A stretch of 9,128 bases of DNA from Actinomycetota bacterium (lineage in GTDB: Bacteria; Actinomycetota; Humimicrobiia; Humimicrobiales; Humimicrobiaceae): assembly GCA_023488645.1 (NCBI GenBank), contig JAMDDL010000203.1, positions 1 through 9,128 of the forward strand, read 5' to 3'. This document shows positions 1-6,734 of the stretch, one piece after another (the first letter of the stretch is position 1; the number at the start of each line of letters is the position of its first letter). Both the position numbers and the translations under genes were made by a program. The notes under the pieces are model-generated. The model searched no databases. It was given only the letters and a program-made list of their open reading frames with translations, and was not told the DNA's origin.

Positions 1-39
1 GGGATTTAAGTAATTTTTATTAAACAAGGAGAGTTTAAA

Positions 40-1491
40 ATGCAAAAAGGTTTTACAAGAAATTTTGAACCCTTAAGAATTTTAAGGGAAAATCAGGTAG
101 AGCAAATTCATAAGGCATCCTTAAATGTTCTGGAGGAAACAGGATTTTTATTTGATTCGGTTAAAGCTCTTAAACTTCTGGAAGAAAATGGATGTAAAGT
201 AGATTATAATACTAAAATTGCAAAAATACCTTCAACTCTGGTTGAAGACTGTATAAGAAGAACCCCGTCCTGTTTTCATGTCAGAGCGCGTGATCCTAAA
301 ATGAGTATCATGTTTGGAGCAAATACAACATATTTTTTTAATTCAGCCGGTGCAAGATATACAGATATTGATACAGGGGAGGTAACAATGCCCACCCTTG
401 AACAAAATAATAATGGTGTTCTTATTTCCGATGCTTTAAGTTCAGTTCATGCTTTTCCATCTTATACACCTTATTTTGAAATTGAAGGAGTTCCTCCGGC
501 AATGTCATGTCCAGTAAGTTGTGCTTCAAGACACAGATTTTCAGGCAAACCTTCAAGGGGAGCACAGCCAACTTATACTTATATCTGGGAAACTAAAATA
601 GCACAAGCAGTTGGCGCACAGCTTCTGGGATGTGTTGAAGGTGCTGCTCCTCTTTCACTTTGTGAAGATGCCATCGAGGCAGCTTATGTTTATCTTGATG
701 CAGGCTTTCCTATTTATATTGCTTCAGGATCTATAATGGGCGGTTCGCATCCTATAACAGTTGCCGGTGCAAGCGTCAGTCATAATGCGGAGCTTCTTGC
801 AATTATAGTTTTGCTTCAATGCATAAAACCGGGATGCGGTATTATTGCAAATAATTTTGTTTCTTCAATGAATATGGCAACAGGTGATTTAAGCTTTGGT
901 ACGGCAGCAATTGCGCTTCATCAGATGGCTTACAATCAGATCTGGCATGATCTGTATAAGATTCCAATCAACAATACAGGGTCTGCATTTTCAAATTCAA
1001 AGGTTGTGGATTATCAGCTTGGTGCTGAAAAACTTCCCCTGGCAATGTGTTCAGCTCTTTCAGGTGCAAACCTTATTGTCTTACATGGCGGAGTAACTGC
1101 GGAACTTGCATATAATCCTATCCTTGCAATTATTGATGATGATATAGCAAATACCATTGGAAGAATTATTGAAAGTTTTGATGTAAATAATATAACTATT
1201 GGCCTTGATACAATAATGGACGTAGGAGTAAGTCCCGGAACATTTTTAAATACAAAGCAAACCAGGACTTACTGGAAAACTGAAAATTACATTACAAAAG
1301 TATTTGATAAGCTGTCATATAAAGAATGGGTTGAAGGCGGCAAAAAGACTGTAATTAAGAAAGCAAAGGAAAGATATGATGAAATACTTGCAACCCATAA
1401 ACCTTATCCTTTAGCTGAAGATCAGGATAAAGCTATAACCAATATATTGAAAGAAGCTGAAGAGTTTTATAAGAAGAAAGGCCTTATTTAA
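40..1491 (+). CDS. MttB-superfamily corrinoid methyltransferase (non-pyrrolysine type)
   Basis: This complete 483-residue protein belongs to the trimethylamine methyltransferase (MttB/MtgB) family. These cytoplasmic TIM-barrel enzymes move a methyl group from a methylated amine to the cobalt of a corrinoid protein. Family landmarks are visible: the N-terminal helix with ILxEETG-like spacing (residues 28-36), GGSHPITVAGASVSHNAELL (234-253), the SNSKVVDYQLGAEK segment (318-331) and the C-terminal FLNTKQT...YW block (402-412). Length matches the roughly 475-500 residues usual for the family. The frame has no internal TAG, so it is a pyrrolysine-free homologue like glycine betaine methyltransferase MtgB rather than true trimethylamine MttB. 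The ATG is preceded by AGGAGAG at 27-33. No corrinoid protein or second methyltransferase is in the window, and they may lie upstream. The family call is firm. The substrate (betaine, carnitine, proline betaine or other) cannot be read from the sequence. Confidence 0.9.
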   Translation: MQKGFTRNFEPLRILRENQVEQIHKASLNVLEETGFLFDSVKALKLLEENGCKVDYNTKIAKIPSTLVEDCIRRTPSCFHVRARDPKMSIMFGANTTYFFNSAGARYTDIDTGEVTMPTLEQNNNGVLISDALSSVHAFPSYTPYFEIEGVPPAMSCPVSCASRHRFSGKPSRGAQPTYTYIWETKIAQAVGAQLLGCVEGAAPLSLCEDAIEAAYVYLDAGFPIYIASGSIMGGSHPITVAGASVSHNAELLAIIVLLQCIKPGCGIIANNFVSSMNMATGDLSFGTAAIALHQMAYNQIWHDLYKIPINNTGSAFSNSKVVDYQLGAEKLPLAMCSALSGANLIVLHGGVTAELAYNPILAIIDDDIANTIGRIIESFDVNNITIGLDTIMDVGVSPGTFLNTKQTRTYWKTENYITKVFDKLSYKEWVEGGKKTVIKKAKERYDEILATHKPYPLAEDQDKAITNILKEAEEFYKKKGLI

Positions 1492-1555
1492 AATTCGAAA
1501 TAATAGTTTAAATAAAAAGTATTAAAAAAATTCATGCTTCATTAATAATTATTAA

Positions 1556-1584
1556 TTGACAAATATATTCTTATGTAATAAATT
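1556..1584 (+). promoter_or_regulatory. Candidate sigma-70 promoter for the transporter operon
   Basis: A perfect TTGACA (-35) lies at 1556-1561. After a 17-bp spacer, TAAATT (-10, 4 of 6 consensus bases) lies at 1579-1584. Transcription would start near 1590-1592, directly before the operator-like sequence at 1597-1610, which is where a LacI-type repressor commonly sits. AT-rich DNA yields chance -10 matches. The perfect -35 with ideal spacing is the main support. Confidence 0.5.
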
Positions 1585-1596
1585 ATAGTAACATTA

Positions 1597-1610
1597 AAAA
1601 ATCGTTTTTT
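1597..1610. promoter_or_regulatory. Degenerate LacI-family operator candidate (copy 1)
   Basis: AAAAATCGTTTTTT is a 14-bp palindrome around a central CG with a single mismatched pair next to the centre. It resembles the perfect copies at 1670-1683 and 8580-8591. A central CG flanked by A and T tracts is typical of operators bound by LacI/GalR-family regulators. It begins about 12 bp after the candidate -10, overlapping the expected transcription start, so it would suit repression. Confidence 0.4.
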
Positions 1611-1624
1611 ATTAAACTTCATTA

Positions 1625-1660
1625 TTTAATAATTAAAAAAAGACAGGTTTAATAATTAAA
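1625..1660 (+). repeat. 13-bp direct repeat TTTAATAATTAAA, two copies
   Basis: Identical copies lie at 1625-1637 and 1648-1660, 23 bp start to start, about two helical turns. They fall between the two operator candidates. Each copy is nearly self-complementary. They could be a second protein-binding motif. A/T-only sequence in this context can repeat by chance, so the functional reading is weak. Confidence 0.35.
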
Positions 1661-1669
1661 TAAAATATA

Positions 1670-1683
1670 AAAAAACGTTTTTT
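1670..1683. promoter_or_regulatory. LacI-family operator candidate (copy 2, perfect palindrome)
   Basis: AAAAAACGTTTTTT is a perfect 14-bp palindrome centred on CG. Its centre is 73 bp from the centre of copy 1, about seven turns of B-DNA, so both would lie on the same helix face. A consensus TATAAT hexamer follows at 1689-1694 without a good -35, so this site may also overlap a second weak promoter. The same core recurs before the isomerase gene at 8580-8591, which argues for a shared regulator. Confidence 0.55.
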
Positions 1684-1760
1684 AAAGCTATAATCCATCA
1701 GCTCATTAATTTATTAATTAAATTGATCTTTACAGAAAAATTATTAATTAACAAAAATGC

Positions 1761-1768
1761 AAAGGAGG
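1761..1768 (+). promoter_or_regulatory. Orphan Shine-Dalgarno sequence in the 5' leader
   Basis: AAAGGAGG is a near-perfect anti-16S match, yet no ATG, GTG or TTG occurs at a usable distance downstream. It sits about 93 nt before the binding-protein start. Start-less Shine-Dalgarno elements in long leaders (STAB-SD, known from Bacillus cry3A) can bind ribosomes and protect mRNA from 5' exonucleases. Alternatively it is a relic: the 11-mer TAATTAACAAA precedes both this site (1745-1755) and the real ribosome binding site (1834-1844). Confidence 0.4.
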
Positions 1769-1841
1769 AAAACAAAACAAATAAGGAATTAAATTAAGTA
1801 TTAACAATCAAGAAAAAAATTCTGTAAAAACAGTAATTAAC

Positions 1842-1850
1842 AAAGGAAGG
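1842..1850 (+). promoter_or_regulatory. Ribosome binding site of the binding-protein gene
   Basis: AAAGGAAGG ends 10 nt before the ATG at 1861. A start-stop pair ATGTAA at 1851-1856 sits directly after it, but it touches the Shine-Dalgarno sequence and is too close to be used efficiently. This site supports the ATG at 1861 as the start of a protein with a proper signal peptide. Confidence 0.6.
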
Positions 1851-1860
1851 ATGTAAGATA

Positions 1861-3006
1861 ATGTCAAAAACAAAATTATTATTGATTTTAGTTTTAGCTG
1901 CAGCAGTAGTTACAACGTTTATGATTCTGCCGGGCTGTAAAACTACTACAACAACTACAGCAGCAGAAACAACAGCTGCTGAAACCACGGCGGCAGAAAC
2001 AACTGTTGCGGCAGAAACAACTACAACATTACCTGCAGGCGGTTATCCTTATTATGAGAAAATGAGAGAAGCAGCTAAAGCAGGTACGGAATATCCTGAT
2101 GCACCTGCCAAAGATTTTTCTCTGGCATTTACAAACATAATGGGCGGTATTCCATTCTGTGAAAATGTATGGAAAAGCGTTCAGGATCAATGGAAGCTGG
2201 CTGGGGGAGATCCTGCTAAACTATATTATGCAGATAATCAGTATGATGCAACAATAGGACTTAAAAATGCTGATATTATGCTGGCTAAAAAACCCAATGT
2301 TCTAATAAACTTCCAGTTTGATTCAAAAGTTAACAGTATTATTTCAAATAAATTTGGGGCTGCCAATATACCTATAATAGCTGTTGATGTTCCAACTCCG
2401 AATGCTCCGTTCATGGGTGTAAATAATTTTCAGGTTGCTTATATGGCTGGCGAGGCTGCTGTAAAAGAAGTTGAAGCAATGGGTGGAATTGATAAGATTG
2501 ATAACATAATACTTGGACAGTTCCCTGCAGGTGGAGAAGTTTTAATGCTCCGTTCGGAAGGTTTTTATCAGGCATTTGTTGATAAATATGGTGCTGATGT
2601 AGTGGATCCTAAAACCATAAGATTTGACGGAGGCGCCGGTGAAGCTGAACAGGCAAATAAAGCTATGACAGATGTTTTGTCAAAAATTCCAGATGCTAAA
2701 GTTGTTGCCTTGACTTCCATTAATGAAGAAACAATGAGCGGAATTATTTCAGCAATACAGACTGCAGGTAGATGGGACCCTGCAAATTGGATAGTTATTA
2801 CCCAAGGTGTTGATGATGTTGGCAAGCAGCAGATTCGCGATGGTTTAACTGATGGAGGTATTGCTTATTTCCCGGAACATTATGGAGAATATCTGATTCC
2901 TGGTTCAGTAGCACTAATGAACGGTCAGCCTGTTCCTCCATTCATGTATGTTGAAAATGTGGTTATTACCAAAGATAATATCGATCAATATTATCCAAAG
3001 CAATAA
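1861..3006 (+). CDS. Sugar ABC transporter substrate-binding lipoprotein (RbsB/RhaS-like)
   Basis: This 381-residue extracytoplasmic binding protein would deliver a sugar to the permease pair encoded downstream. Residues 1-25 form a lipoprotein signal: Lys-positive start, hydrophobic core, then a lipobox LPGC with the lipidated Cys at 26. Residues 27-58 form a low-complexity Thr/Ala/Glu linker with about four AAETT units, a tether between membrane and domain. From about residue 85 the sequence fits the periplasmic-binding-protein-like domain of the ribose/galactose class (Peripla_BP_4 type): an FSLAFTNIMGG first strand, a VLINFQFDSKVNSII segment, IPIIAVDVPTP (170-180) and a GVNNFQVAYMAGEAA region. 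The gene heads the transporter operon and is followed by a hairpin that probably favours its own expression over that of the ATPase. The gene context suggests rhamnose or a similar deoxysugar as ligand; the sequence alone does not prove it. Confidence 0.88.
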   Translation: MSKTKLLLILVLAAAVVTTFMILPGCKTTTTTTAAETTAAETTAAETTVAAETTTTLPAGGYPYYEKMREAAKAGTEYPDAPAKDFSLAFTNIMGGIPFCENVWKSVQDQWKLAGGDPAKLYYADNQYDATIGLKNADIMLAKKPNVLINFQFDSKVNSIISNKFGAANIPIIAVDVPTPNAPFMGVNNFQVAYMAGEAAVKEVEAMGGIDKIDNIILGQFPAGGEVLMLRSEGFYQAFVDKYGADVVDPKTIRFDGGAGEAEQANKAMTDVLSKIPDAKVVALTSINEETMSGIISAIQTAGRWDPANWIVITQGVDDVGKQQIRDGLTDGGIAYFPEHYGEYLIPGSVALMNGQPVPPFMYVENVVITKDNIDQYYPKQ

Positions 3007-3043
3007 CCAAAAAAATGTTTGATTGATTTTAAATTATTAAATA

Positions 3044-3083
3044 AAATTGAGGAGACTATAATAAAAAACAGTCTCCTCAATTT
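3044..3083 (+). terminator. Intercistronic 14-bp hairpin after the binding-protein gene
   Basis: AAATTGAGGAGACT (3044-3057) pairs perfectly with AGTCTCCTCAATTT (3070-3083) across a 12-nt A-rich loop. It lies in the 99-bp gap between the binding-protein stop and the ATPase start. There is no long T-run beyond the few T's inside the right arm, so it is better read as a 3' stabiliser or partial attenuator than as a full terminator. Such hairpins are common behind binding-protein genes, where they give excess binding protein over ATPase and permease. The left arm also contains GAGGAG, which the stem would mask. Confidence 0.65.
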
Positions 3084-3105
3084 AACATGTACAGGTGGTG
3101 GTAAA

Positions 3106-4599
3106 GTGTCTGGTAGTAACGGCATAATTTTAAAAATGGAAAATATAACCAAAACATTTCCCGGAGTAGTAGCTCTTGATAATGTTTCCATAGAGCTATA
3201 CAAAGGGGAAGTTTTAGGTATATTAGGTGAAAACGGTGCAGGAAAGTCTACCTTAATTAAAATCCTTGCAGGAAATTATATTAAAGACTCAGGATCCATT
3301 TATGTAGACGGACAGAAATTTGAGATTAAAAATCCATCTGAAGCAATGGCTTCAGGAATAAGAGTAATTTATCAGGAATTAAATACTTTAAATAATTTAA
3401 CTGTTGCAGAAAATATATTTATTGGTGAGCAGCTTATAAAAGGCCCATTTAGGATTGTTGACTGGAGGGCAATGAACAGTAGAGCTGCTGAAATTCTTGA
3501 CAGTCTTAATGTTGTCCTTGATCCGAACTCCATAATAGGGGATTTAACTATTTCTGAAAAGCAGATAGTAGAAATTGCAAAGGCAATCTCAAGGGAAGCA
3601 AAAATTCTTGTAATGGATGAGCCAACTGCAGCACTAAGCGAAGAAGAAACCCAATCACTGTTTAAAATAATTAACACCCTTAAATCTCAGGGAGTTTCTA
3701 TCATTTATATATCTCACAGATTAAAGGAAATTTTTGAAATAACTGACAGAGTTGTAGTTCTTAGGGATGGTAAAAAAGTTAAGTCCTTAAAAACAGAAGG
3801 TACTGATGCCAATGAACTTGTTACTTTAATGGTAGGCCGCGATATAAAGGAAATGTATCCAAAAAGAGAAGTACCAATAGGGGACACTGTAATGGAAGTT
3901 AAAAATCTTAGCGCTGATGGTTTTTCCGGTATTAGTTTTACCTTAAGAAAAGGTGAAATACTTGGAATATTTGGCCTTCTTGGATCAGGAAGAACTTCCC
4001 TTGTTAAAGCGTTATTTGGAGCAAACAGGATTAAGGGCGGCGAAATAACTATTAACAAAAAAATAGTAAACATGAAAAGTCCAAGAACAGCAAGAGATGA
4101 GAAAATAGGTCTTGTTCCGCTGGACAGAAAAGTTGAGGGCCTGGCTCTTAGAATGGGAGTAAAAGAAAATATCACACTTGCAAATATTGAAGATCTTGGA
4201 AAGGGATTTTTAATAAAAAGGCAGCTTGAAAATAAAAAAGCAGGAAAGTGGATAAAGGAAATAGGTATAAAAACTCCAAATGTTGATCAGGAAGTTAACA
4301 GCCTCTCAGGTGGAAATCAGCAGAAAGTAGTTCTGGCAAAATGGCTGGAAAGCGGTTCAAAAATAATAATTTTAAATGAACCAACAAGGGGAATTGATGT
4401 TGGTGCAAAAATTGAGATATATAAACTGATGCAGGATCTTTGCGAAAAAGGTTCGGCAGTCATCATGATAAGTTCAGAGCTTCCCGAGATTTTATCCATT
4501 GCTGACAGAATACTTGTCATGAGTAAGGGCAGACTTACCGCACAGTATACGGGAAAAGAAGCTACCGAAGAAAAATTGCTTCAGTCTGCATGCATTTAA
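3106..4599 (+). CDS. Sugar ABC transporter ATP-binding protein, two fused ABC domains (RbsA/MglA/RhaT-like)
   Basis: This 497-residue cytoplasmic ATPase powers import through the two permeases that follow. I place the start at GTG 3106 because AGGTGGTGG at 3093-3101 lies 4 nt upstream. An in-frame TTG at 3019 would force translation through the hairpin and lacks a ribosome binding site. Domain 1 (about 7-240) has Walker A GENGAGKST (41-49), a weak signature LTISEKQ (147-153) and Walker B LVMDEPT (168-174). Domain 2 (about 250-490) has a degenerate P-loop GLLGSGRTS (290-298, Lys replaced by Arg), a full LSGGNQQ signature (400-406) and ILNEPTRGIDVGAK, with Asn424 in place of the usual Walker B Asp. 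A degenerate second P-loop is normal for this family, so one functional ATP site pairs domain 1 Walker motifs with the domain 2 signature. Length fits the usual 490-510 residues. Confidence 0.93.
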   Translation: MSGSNGIILKMENITKTFPGVVALDNVSIELYKGEVLGILGENGAGKSTLIKILAGNYIKDSGSIYVDGQKFEIKNPSEAMASGIRVIYQELNTLNNLTVAENIFIGEQLIKGPFRIVDWRAMNSRAAEILDSLNVVLDPNSIIGDLTISEKQIVEIAKAISREAKILVMDEPTAALSEEETQSLFKIINTLKSQGVSIIYISHRLKEIFEITDRVVVLRDGKKVKSLKTEGTDANELVTLMVGRDIKEMYPKREVPIGDTVMEVKNLSADGFSGISFTLRKGEILGIFGLLGSGRTSLVKALFGANRIKGGEITINKKIVNMKSPRTARDEKIGLVPLDRKVEGLALRMGVKENITLANIEDLGKGFLIKRQLENKKAGKWIKEIGIKTPNVDQEVNSLSGGNQQKVVLAKWLESGSKIIILNEPTRGIDVGAKIEIYKLMQDLCEKGSAVIMISSELPEILSIADRILVMSKGRLTAQYTGKEATEEKLLQSACI

Positions 4600-4607
4600 C
4601 ATTTAAT

Positions 4608-4613
4608 AGGAGG
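4608..4613 (+). promoter_or_regulatory. Ribosome binding site of permease 1
   Basis: A perfect AGGAGG lies 5 nt before the ATG at 4619, in the 19-bp gap after the ATPase stop. The tight spacing shows the ATPase and permease genes are co-transcribed. Confidence 0.75.
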
Positions 4614-4618
4614 AAAAG

Positions 4619-5602
4619 ATGCCTGAAATTAAAGCTTCTTTGGCAGAGCCTGTTAAAAAAGCTAAATTAAGCAATACGGGAATTCTGTTTATTATTTTAG
4701 TAGTGCTGTTTGCATTATTTTCTTATGTTGGAAGACCTTTCTTCTTTTCGGTGCTAAATCTGGTGCCAATGCTTAACAATCTGTCATTTATAGGCATAGT
4801 GGCAGCAGTTTTAACTATGGTTATGGTAACAGGAGAAATTGATTTTTCAATTGGAGGAAATATCGGGCTTACCGCAGTTCTTGCAGGATTTTTACTTGCA
4901 AGAGGTATACCTGGCTGGCTTGTTGTTATAATTGCTCTTTGCACAGGCGCCGTAATGGGTGCTTTTAACGGATTCATTGTAACTGTAGTTGGGGTAAATT
5001 CCATAATTGCTACAATTGGCACAATGTTTGTTTGGAGAGGAATTGGTTATACTTTGTCTAATGGAGAATCAATTCTTGCAATGAATCCGGTTATTGATTT
5101 TATAGGAAGAGGTTTTCTGTTTAAAGTTATACCATTTCCAATTGTACTTTTTATTATTGTTTTTGCTATAACTTATGTAGTAATGAATCTTTCAAAATGG
5201 GGCAGAAGAATTTATGCAATAGGAACAAATCCCATGGCTTCATATCTATCCGGAATTAATGTTAAAAAAGTTAAATTTATAAATTTCCTTGTCTGCGGAA
5301 TTACTGCATCTCTTGGCGGACTGATACTGACCTCTCTTACAGCAGTTGGCATGCCCCAGCACGGACAGGGACTTGAACTTGTAATTATCTCCGGGATCGT
5401 GCTTGGAGGTACCGCACTTGGCGGAGGCAGGGGACAGATACTCGGTACTCTTGCAGGGATACTTATATTAAGTATTTTGTATAATTTTTTAACAATAATG
5501 AATATTTTATACTTTTACATTCAGATTGTTCAGGGGGCTGTTCTGATACTGGTAGTTGCAACATATGAAATAAGGCAGTCAAGAGCTGTAAAAAGAGTTT
5601 AA
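4619..5602 (+). CDS. Sugar ABC transporter permease, subunit 1 (RbsC/RhaP family)
   Basis: This 327-residue polytopic inner-membrane protein of the BPD_transp_2 family (ribose/xylose/AI-2 type importers) forms half of the translocation channel. Hydrophobic segments are seen near residues 20-38, 55-72, 80-95, 100-125, 128-142, 168-190, 220-245, 252-285 and 288-315. The family's cytoplasmic loop GRRIYAIGTNPMASYLSGI (195-213), which contacts the ATPase, and the late ISGIVLGGTALGGGRGQILGT segment (258-277) are both present. MVMVTGEIDFSIG (67-79) is the usual conserved block after the second membrane span. It lies 19 bp after the ATPase gene and 43 bp before the second permease. Having two different permeases resembles the rhamnose (RhaP/RhaQ) and AI-2 (LsrC/LsrD) importers rather than the homodimeric ribose one. 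Confidence 0.92.
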   Translation: MPEIKASLAEPVKKAKLSNTGILFIILVVLFALFSYVGRPFFFSVLNLVPMLNNLSFIGIVAAVLTMVMVTGEIDFSIGGNIGLTAVLAGFLLARGIPGWLVVIIALCTGAVMGAFNGFIVTVVGVNSIIATIGTMFVWRGIGYTLSNGESILAMNPVIDFIGRGFLFKVIPFPIVLFIIVFAITYVVMNLSKWGRRIYAIGTNPMASYLSGINVKKVKFINFLVCGITASLGGLILTSLTAVGMPQHGQGLELVIISGIVLGGTALGGGRGQILGTLAGILILSILYNFLTIMNILYFYIQIVQGAVLILVVATYEIRQSRAVKRV

Positions 5603-5645
5603 CGATTTAAATTTTTTCAATAATTTTTATAATTTTGGAGGCTAA

Positions 5646-6626
5646 ATGGCAAAACCGGAAAAAAAATATTTGGGGTTTAAGAATTTTTTAAGAACTCCTG
5701 CTCCAACCTTAATAGGAATTTATATATTAATGATAATTATTTTTACTGTTGCCAATGAAAATTTCCTGTCAATTCAGAATTTCAGAGGTATTTTTAATAA
5801 TTTTGCTGTTTTCGGGGTACTAGCCTCAGGAATTACTGTTGTCATGATTGCCGGAGGTTTTGATCTTTCCATCGGCTCAATTGCAGGTCTTGTTGGAATA
5901 TTTAGTGCAGTTTTAATGATGGACAGATTTGGTGTGCCTACTCCGCTCATTTTTGTAATTGCAATAGCCATAGGGTGCACTCTCGGACTTATAAACGGAC
6001 TAATAATTACAAAGATCGGGATAAATCCCATAATTACAACACTTGGCACTCTAGCAATTATTAGAGGAGTTTGTTATTTCTGGGCAAATTTAAACCCGAG
6101 AATCTATAATGTTTTTATTCAAAATCTGGGAAGAAAATTTGTACTTAATGCTGTTCCTTATACTACCATATATATTACAGTTTTTTTCATTATTCTTTCT
6201 CTCATACTTAAATTTACAAGATTTGGAAGGGATTTATATACAATTGGAGGAAATGAAACTCTTGCAAGACTTGCAGGTATTCGTGTTGATCGGATAAAGA
6301 CAATAACATATATAATATCAGGATTTTTCTGTGCAATAGCAGGGCTTCTTTTAATTTCACAGCTTGGCTCCGGCAGGCCGGAGTATGGAACCGGAGCAGA
6401 ACTTGAGGTGCTTACCATCGTTGTTCTTGGCGGTGTTGCTGTCGGCGGAGGTAAAGGTAATTTTCTTGGAGTATTTATTGCCCTTATAATTATTCAGACA
6501 ATTTCAAATGGAATGGTTATGATGGATGTTCCGATATTCTTAAGACAGGTAGTTAAGGGCGCGCTGCTGGTTCTTGTAATTTCAATTGATGCCTTACGTA
6601 ACAGGCGAAATCTGCAGCTTTACTAA
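5646..6626 (+). CDS. Sugar ABC transporter permease, subunit 2 (RbsC/RhaQ family)
   Basis: This second BPD_transp_2 permease of 326 residues is clearly related to its neighbour but not a recent duplicate. The shared blocks are VVMIAGGFDLSIGS (65-78), INPIITTLGTLAIIRG (126-141), GRDLYTIGGNETLARLAGI (194-212) and VVLGGVAVGGGKGNFLG (259-275). Hydrophobic segments fall near residues 20-36, 50-70, 75-92, 98-122, 128-145, 170-190, 218-240, 253-290 and 300-316. The start is supported by GGAGG at 5637-5641, 4 nt before the ATG. It most likely pairs with permease 1 to form a heterodimeric channel driven by the fused ATPase. It is the last gene of the transporter unit, with a 255-bp gap to the kinase. 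Confidence 0.92.
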   Translation: MAKPEKKYLGFKNFLRTPAPTLIGIYILMIIIFTVANENFLSIQNFRGIFNNFAVFGVLASGITVVMIAGGFDLSIGSIAGLVGIFSAVLMMDRFGVPTPLIFVIAIAIGCTLGLINGLIITKIGINPIITTLGTLAIIRGVCYFWANLNPRIYNVFIQNLGRKFVLNAVPYTTIYITVFFIILSLILKFTRFGRDLYTIGGNETLARLAGIRVDRIKTITYIISGFFCAIAGLLLISQLGSGRPEYGTGAELEVLTIVVLGGVAVGGGKGNFLGVFIALIIIQTISNGMVMMDVPIFLRQVVKGALLVLVISIDALRNRRNLQLY

Positions 6627-6640
6627 AAGAGTTTGCCTGT
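6601..6640 (+). other. Hairpin spanning the permease 2 stop codon
   Basis: ACAGGCGAA (6601-6609) can pair with TTTGCCTGT (6632-6640): nine pairs including one G-T wobble. A small inner stem CTTT/AAAG (6618-6621 with 6626-6629) encloses most of the stop codon. There is no T-run after it, so it is not a standard intrinsic terminator. It could stabilise the 3' end of the operon mRNA or be chance. Confidence 0.3.
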
Positions 6641-6734
6641 CGAAGTTTATAAATAAGAATGTAAGGAAATAAAAATTATTAATATTAATTTTTTTGCAAT
6701 TAATTTTAAATATTTATTGCAGAACTGCTATTAT

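Larger units (their letters stand above)
1492..1860. other. 369-bp gene-free regulatory region before the transporter operon
   Basis: This very AT-rich spacer carries no credible coding sequence. In order it holds a promoter candidate (1556-1584), a degenerate palindromic operator (1597-1610), two copies of TTTAATAATTAAA (1625-1637 and 1648-1660), a perfect AAAAAACGTTTTTT palindrome (1670-1683), a TATAAT hexamer (1689-1694), an orphan Shine-Dalgarno sequence (1761-1768) and the real ribosome binding site of the next gene (1842-1850). No GC-rich stem followed by a T-run was found after the methyltransferase stop, so there is no recognisable intrinsic terminator. The density of sites and the length suggest a regulated promoter with a long 5' leader for the transporter operon. 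Confidence 0.6.

Noticed and set aside
40..1491. Possible pyrrolysine-containing trimethylamine methyltransferase
   Set aside because: The 483-codon frame runs to a TAA with no internal TAG, and the length is complete for the family, so no pyrrolysine is encoded.
1757..1792. Eleven-residue leader peptide (ATG at 1757, TAA at 1790) in the transporter leader
   Set aside because: The strong Shine-Dalgarno sequence lies inside the frame rather than before it. There is no ribosome binding site upstream of its ATG and no codon pattern suggesting attenuation.
1729..1828. 9-bp inverted repeat TTTACAGAA / TTCTGTAAA around the orphan Shine-Dalgarno sequence
   Set aside because: Short arms 80 nt or more apart in AT-rich DNA are expected by chance. 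No supporting structure was seen.
1851..1856. Start-stop pair ATGTAA just before the binding-protein gene
   Set aside because: It abuts the Shine-Dalgarno sequence with no spacer, so initiation there is unlikely. Probably chance.
1794..1988. Reverse-strand frame over the leader and signal peptide of the binding protein
   Set aside because: It is a low-complexity Val/Ala mirror of the AAETT repeat with no ribosome binding site or family resemblance. The + strand reading explains the sequence.
3019..3105. N-terminal extension of the ATPase from TTG 3019
   Set aside because: It lacks a Shine-Dalgarno sequence, runs through a perfect hairpin, and adds residues before the point where the family's first ABC domain begins. 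GTG 3106 has a clear AGGTGGTGG.
6661..6715. Possible terminator-like hairpins after permease 2
   Set aside because: The stems are A/T-only or mismatched (for example around TTGCAATTAA and TTTATTGCA) and no stable GC stem precedes the T-run.
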